Origin: DATAFO01 sp046728015 | Lineage (GTDB): Bacteria > Actinomycetota > Thermoleophilia > Solirubrobacterales > 70-9 | Direction: 5' to 3' | DNA: 10,194 nt | Assembly (NCBI GenBank): GCA_046728015.1 | Contig: JBKPDQ010000063.1 | Location: forward strand, 1-10,194 | Part shown: piece after piece, positions 6,489 through 10,194 of the stretch | Numbering within the stretch: the first letter of the stretch is position 1 | How the letters are laid out: the number at the start of each line of letters is the position of its first letter | Translations under genes and position numbers: made by a program | Notes under the pieces: generated by a model | The model's database searches: none | Told to the model about the DNA's origin: nothing | What the model saw: the letters and a program-made list of their open reading frames with translations, nothing else

Positions 6489-9400
6489 ATGCAGTGTCCG
6501 GCGTGTCGGCACGAGAACCCGGCGCAGGCGACGTTTTGTCTGGAGTGCCGCGCCCGCCTCGTGCTGGCCTGCGCGAACTGCCGCACCGAGCTGCCCCCAT
6601 CTGCGAAGTTCTGTCTGGAATGCGGCGAGCGAGTCACCCCCTCAGGCGCTGCGATCGCGTCGTCGTCCGCATCTCCCGAGGCGTACACGCCGAAGCATCT
6701 CGCCGAGCGAATTCTCACCGCGAAGGCGATGCTCGAAGGCGAACGGAAGCAGGTGACCGTCCTGTTTGCCGATCTCAAGGGCTCGATGGAGCTGCTGGCC
6801 GACCGCGATCCCGAAGAAGCGCGCAAGATCCTCGACCCGGTCCTCGCGCACATGATGGACGCCGTGCACCGCTACGAGGGTACGGTGAACCAGGTGATGG
6901 GCGACGGGGTCATGGCGCTGTTCGGCGCGCCGATCGCGCACGAAGACCACGCCGTCCGCGCCTGCTATGCCGCGCTCCGGATGCAGGAATCAGTCAAGCG
7001 GTACGCCGAGCAGGCGCGGCGCGCGCACGGCGTGACGGTGCAGATCCGCGTCGGGCTCAACTCCGGCGAAGTCGTGGTGCGCGCGATCGGCAACGATCTG
7101 CACATGGACTACACGGCGGTCGGTGAGACGACGCATCTGGCCGCGCGCATGGAACAGGCCGCGCGCCCGGGCACGGTGCTGATCGCGCCGGCGACGCTCC
7201 GCCTGGTCGAAGGGTTCGTCGCCGTGAAGTCCCTTGGTCCGGTGCCGGTGAAGGGTCGCAGCGAACCCGTCGAGGTCCACGAGCTGTCCGGCATCGGTCC
7301 CGCGCGCACGCGACTGCAGGCCGCGGCGCGGCGCGGGCTCACCCGATTCGTGGGCCGGGACGCCGAGATCGAGGTGCTCCGCCGATCGCTCGAGCGTGCC
7401 GGCCCGGGACACGGGCAAGTGGTCGCCATCGTGGGCGAGGCCGGCGCGGGGAATTCCCGCCTCGTCAGGGAGTTCACGCGGTCGCAGCGCACCGACGGTT
7501 GGCTCGTGCTCGAAAGCGGGTCGGTTTCCTACGGGAGGACCACGCCGTACCTGCCCGTCATCGAGCTGCTGAAGACATATCTCAGCATCCAGGAGCGCGA
7601 CGACCAGCGAGAGATTCGCCAACGAGTGGCGGGAAAACTCGTGACGCTGGACCGGACGCTGGAGCCGCTCGTCACGCCACTCCTAGCATTGCTCCATGTC
7701 CCCCTCGACGATGCCGCGTGGGACGCCCTCGACCCTCCGCAACGCCGGCAGCGGATGCTGGAAGCGGTCAAGCGGCTCCTCCTCCGGGAAAGTCAGATTC
7801 AACCGCTTCTCTTGCTCTTCGAGGATCTCCACTGGATCGATTCCGAGAGCCAGGCGTTGCTCGACGGCCTGATGGAGAGCCTCCCGACTGCGCGCATCCT
7901 GCTCGTCGTCAGCTACCGTCCCGAGTACCGGCACGGCTGGGGGAGCAAGACCTACTACGCCCAGCTCAGCATCGATCCGCTCCCGCCCGGGAGCGCCGAA
8001 GAGTTGCTCACCGCCCTCCTCGGACAGGACGAGAGCCTCGAGACCCTCAAGCGCGTGTTGATCGAGCGGACTGAGGGCAACGCGTTTTTCCTGGAGGAGA
8101 CCGTGCAGACCTTGGTGGAGACCAAGGTGCTCGTCGGGGAGCGGGGCGCCTATCGGATGACGAAAGAGCAGGACGCGTGGCCAATCCCGGCGACGGCGCA
8201 GGCCATCCTTGCGGCGCGCATCGACCGGCTGCCCGCCGAGGACAAGCGGCTGCTTCAGGCGGCCTCCGTCATCGGGAAGCATGTGCCGTTCACGCTCCTG
8301 CAGGCCGTCGCCGACGCTCCTGAAGAACGCCTTCGCGGCGCGCTCACCCACCTTCAGGCGGCCGAGTTCCTCTATGAGACGAGCGTCTTCCCGGATCTCG
8401 AGTACACGTTCAAGCACGCCCTCACCCACGAGGTGGCCTACGGGAGCGTGCTCCACGACCGTCGGCGCGCACTGCATGCCCGGATTGTGGAGACCGTCCA
8501 GGCGCTCTACCCCGATCGGCTTGCCGAGCAGGTCGAGCGCTTGGCTCATCATGCCTTCCGGGGCGAGGTGTGGGAGAAAGCGGTCACGTACCTCCGGCAG
8601 GCCGGCGCCAAGGCTCTCGCCCACTCGGCGTACCGGGAGGCGGTGACCTTCTTCGAGCAGGCATTGACCGCCTTGCACCCACTGCCCGACACGCTCGAGA
8701 AGGTCGAGCGCGCGATCGATCTTCGTCTCGACCTTCGTCAGGCGCTCTTTCCGCTGGGCGAGCTCGCGAGGGTCCTGGCGTATCTCCGGGAAGCCGAAGG
8801 GCTGGCCAGGACGCTTGATGATCCGCGACGACTCGGATGGGTGTCGGCCTATATGAGCGGCCATCACGTGCACACCGGCGGTCACGTCACAGAGGTGCGC
8901 ACCTTGGCGCAGAGGGTCGAGACCATCGGCGAGCGTCTCGCCGATGCTCCGCTCCAGATCGCCGCCCGGTACTACCTTGCCGCCGCCTCGCACCTCTCAG
9001 GCGACTATCGCGGGACCGAGCATCGCTGCCGGCAACTGATGCAATCGCTACGCGGCCAACGAACCCGTGAGCGGTTCGGTCTCGTGGCGTCTCCCGCCGT
9101 CTGGTCTCGTGCCCAGTTGGCGCGCGCCCTGGCCGAACGCGGCGTGTTCGACGAGGGAGACGCGCAGGGACAAGAGTCGATCCGGATCGCCGAAGCGCTC
9201 GATCACCCGTTCAGCGTCGTCGTGGGATGCCTCGAGCTCGCGTATCTCAAGACCATCAGGGGGGAACTGAGCCAGGCCGCCGGTCTCATCGAGCGTGCGC
9301 TCGCTCAGTGCCGCGAGTGGAACATCACGAGTCACACTCCGATCGCCACAGCGTCTCTGGGGCACGTGTACGCGTGGTCGGGACGCATCGAGGAGGGCCT

Positions 9401-9923
9401 CTCCTGCCTGCAGCAGGCGCTGACCGCCTATGAAGTCGCAGGGATCGTCGGGTTTCATCACTCGCTGAGCGTCGAGCAGCTCGCCGAGGCGTATCTGCTC
9501 GCGGACCAGGTCGAGAACGCCCGCGCCGGCGCCGACCGCGCCGTGATGCTCGCTCGCGGGCGCGGTGAACGCGGCTGTGAGGCGTGGGCCCTCCGCCTCC
9601 TGGGCGACATCGCCTCGCATCATGCTCGCCCCGACGTGACGGCGGCCGCGGCTCACTATGGTGCCGCGATGACCCTGGCCTCCGAGCTCGACATGCGCCC
9701 GCTTGTGGCCCACTGCCACTTCGGCCTCGGCAGGCTCTACCGACGGACGGGTAATCCCGAGCAGGCGCGCCTGACTACCGCGATGGCGATGTACGGCGAG
9801 TTGAGAGCGATCCGCGTCTGCGACCGCGGGCTGATGCGCTGCGGGCTGCAGCCTTTCAGCTCGTCGTGCTCGGCAGGTCGAGGCGATCCTCGCAGTCGGT
9901 GCGTCGGAGACCCCCAATGCTGA
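6489..9923 (+). CDS. Zinc-ribbon / class III adenylate cyclase / AAA-STAND ATPase / TPR protein
   Basis: About 1144 residues, cytosolic. Two zinc ribbons: C3xxC6 with C17xxC20, and C28xxC31 with C42xxC45. Residues about 86-265 are a class III nucleotidyl cyclase domain: FADLKGS with metal Asp95, GDGVMALFG with metal Asp139, MDYTAVG with Asp207, and LAAR with the transition-state Arg220. The usual purine-site Lys is Gln135, and the Asn of the V-N-x-A-A-R motif is His216; as I recall, the His is usual in this subfamily. Residues about 287-560 are an AAA/STAND-type ATPase: GRDAEIE, Walker A GEAGAGNS at 316-323 with Asn322 instead of Lys, and Walker B LLLLFEDLHW with Asp446. A long TPR-like helical tail runs from about 650 to 1100. 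The last 45 or so residues are Arg/Cys-rich and unlike the usual tail. Such proteins are thought to couple ligand or protein sensing to cAMP output. It is divergent from 5574-6076 and convergent with the hydrolase gene. Confidence 0.9.
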   Translation: MQCPACRHENPAQATFCLECRARLVLACANCRTELPPSAKFCLECGERVTPSGAAIASSSASPEAYTPKHLAERILTAKAMLEGERKQVTVLFADLKGSMELLADRDPEEARKILDPVLAHMMDAVHRYEGTVNQVMGDGVMALFGAPIAHEDHAVRACYAALRMQESVKRYAEQARRAHGVTVQIRVGLNSGEVVVRAIGNDLHMDYTAVGETTHLAARMEQAARPGTVLIAPATLRLVEGFVAVKSLGPVPVKGRSEPVEVHELSGIGPARTRLQAAARRGLTRFVGRDAEIEVLRRSLERAGPGHGQVVAIVGEAGAGNSRLVREFTRSQRTDGWLVLESGSVSYGRTTPYLPVIELLKTYLSIQERDDQREIRQRVAGKLVTLDRTLEPLVTPLLALLHVPLDDAAWDALDPPQRRQRMLEAVKRLLLRESQIQPLLLLFEDLHWIDSESQALLDGLMESLPTARILLVVSYRPEYRHGWGSKTYYAQLSIDPLPPGSAEELLTALLGQDESLETLKRVLIERTEGNAFFLEETVQTLVETKVLVGERGAYRMTKEQDAWPIPATAQAILAARIDRLPAEDKRLLQAASVIGKHVPFTLLQAVADAPEERLRGALTHLQAAEFLYETSVFPDLEYTFKHALTHEVAYGSVLHDRRRALHARIVETVQALYPDRLAEQVERLAHHAFRGEVWEKAVTYLRQAGAKALAHSAYREAVTFFEQALTALHPLPDTLEKVERAIDLRLDLRQALFPLGELARVLAYLREAEGLARTLDDPRRLGWVSAYMSGHHVHTGGHVTEVRTLAQRVETIGERLADAPLQIAARYYLAAASHLSGDYRGTEHRCRQLMQSLRGQRTRERFGLVASPAVWSRAQLARALAERGVFDEGDAQGQESIRIAEALDHPFSVVVGCLELAYLKTIRGELSQAAGLIERALAQCREWNITSHTPIATASLGHVYAWSGRIEEGLSCLQQALTAYEVAGIVGFHHSLSVEQLAEAYLLADQVENARAGADRAVMLARGRGERGCEAWALRLLGDIASHHARPDVTAAAAHYGAAMTLASELDMRPLVAHCHFGLGRLYRRTGNPEQARLTTAMAMYGELRAIRVCDRGLMRCGLQPFSSSCSAGRGDPRSRCVGDPQC

Positions 9924-9965
9924 TGATCTCGAGCTACAAGGTGCCGCGCTCGATCTCCCTCGCCG

Positions 9966-10194
9966 TCAGTCGAGAAATCGGTCGAACCACCCGAGCACGC
10001 GCCGGTAGGCCTCCGCGGCTGCGGCGACGTTGTAGCGGACGCCGGTGTCGTTGAAGAACGCGTGGTCCGCCGCCGTGAAGGTGAGGATCTGGTGGCGGAG
10101 GTGGGCAGCGTCCAGCGCAGCCTCGGCGGCGGGGCGGGTGGCGTTCACCCGAGTGTCGAGTCCTCCGTAGACGGCCAGCACCGCCGCCTTCGCT
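9966..10194 (-). CDS. Dienelactone hydrolase family protein, C-terminal part
   Basis: The last 75 or so codons of a gene that enters from the right edge; its start is outside the window. The visible part begins AKAAVLAVYGGLDTRVN and ends GWFDRFLD before a TGA at 9968-9966. It shows two of the three catalytic elements of this alpha/beta-hydrolase family: the Asp in YGGLDTRVN and the His in ADHAFFND. The nucleophile Cys would lie upstream, beyond the window. Family members hydrolyse dienelactone or related lactones and esters in the cytosol, but annotation of this family is broad and the substrate is unknown. The gene converges on the cyclase gene with only 42 bases between the stops. A 6-bp inverted repeat (TCGAGC/GCTCGA, 9929-9953, 13-base loop) lies between them but has no T-run. 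Confidence 0.9.
   Translation of the reverse strand, partial: AKAAVLAVYGGLDTRVNATRPAAEAALDAAHLRHQILTFTAADHAFFNDTGVRYNVAAAAEAYRRVLGWFDRFLD

Noticed and set aside
7683..8993. 436-codon minus-strand open frame inside the cyclase gene
   Set aside because: Antisense shadow of the TPR/ATPase coding region in GC-rich DNA; no domain, no ribosome site.
9929..9953. Inverted repeat between the convergent cyclase and hydrolase genes as a terminator
   Set aside because: Only 6 bp of stem with a 13-base loop and no T-run on either strand.
1..10194. CRISPR arrays, tRNA or rRNA genes, insertion sequences with terminal repeats
   Set aside because: No regularly spaced repeats, no tRNA-like cloverleaf and no transposase or paired terminal repeats were found by eye.

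Overview
The window is GC-rich bacterial DNA whose gene content resembles uncultivated soil or subsurface lineages (Rokubacteria/NC10-like, Acidobacteria, deltaproteobacteria). The pointers are a double-zinc-ribbon adenylate-cyclase/AAA/TPR signalling protein, a secreted CHRD-domain protein, a dienelactone-hydrolase-type enzyme and several small lineage-specific genes. Taxonomy is inferred from gene style only; no rRNA or other marker is present.

Layout. Positions 169-372 (+) encode a very small protein with one CCHC zinc site. Positions 683-1183 (+) encode a signal-peptide-bearing CHRD-domain protein behind a strong Shine-Dalgarno sequence. From 1184 to about 3780 no intact gene is convincing. 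This stretch holds broken pieces: a ribbon-helix-helix (CopG-like) antitoxin-type remnant (2858-2972, -), a small unknown gene with one frameshift (3111-3342, -), a degraded second copy of the N-terminal domain of the next gene (3525-3745, -), and some coding-like but unassignable stretches. Positions 3786-5351 (-) encode a large protein with a C-terminal domain of the GH16 (concanavalin-A-like beta-glucanase) type fused to an unknown N-terminal domain; its apparent signal peptide lies in another frame. Positions 5574-6076 (-) carry a small secreted protein gene split by a one-base frameshift. The two secreted-protein genes lie in tandem on the minus strand.

A 412-base divergent gap (6077-6488) holds a remnant of a large serine recombinase. 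Positions 6489-9923 (+) encode an intact protein of about 1144 residues: two zinc ribbons, a class III nucleotidyl cyclase domain, an AAA/STAND-type ATPase whose Walker A lysine is replaced by asparagine, and a long TPR-like helical tail. The window ends in the 3' part of a dienelactone hydrolase gene (9966-10194, -), convergent with the cyclase gene.

The main theme is decay. At least five minus-strand units between 2.8 and 6.1 kb are broken by small indels, while the 3.4-kb cyclase frame and the CHRD gene are open. This fits an old gene graveyard around a recombinase and a tandem duplication, but indel errors in a metagenome assembly could explain part of it. I found no convincing new multi-gene system. 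The best leads are the GH16-like fusion with its partial duplicate and the Walker-A-deficient cyclase/ATPase.
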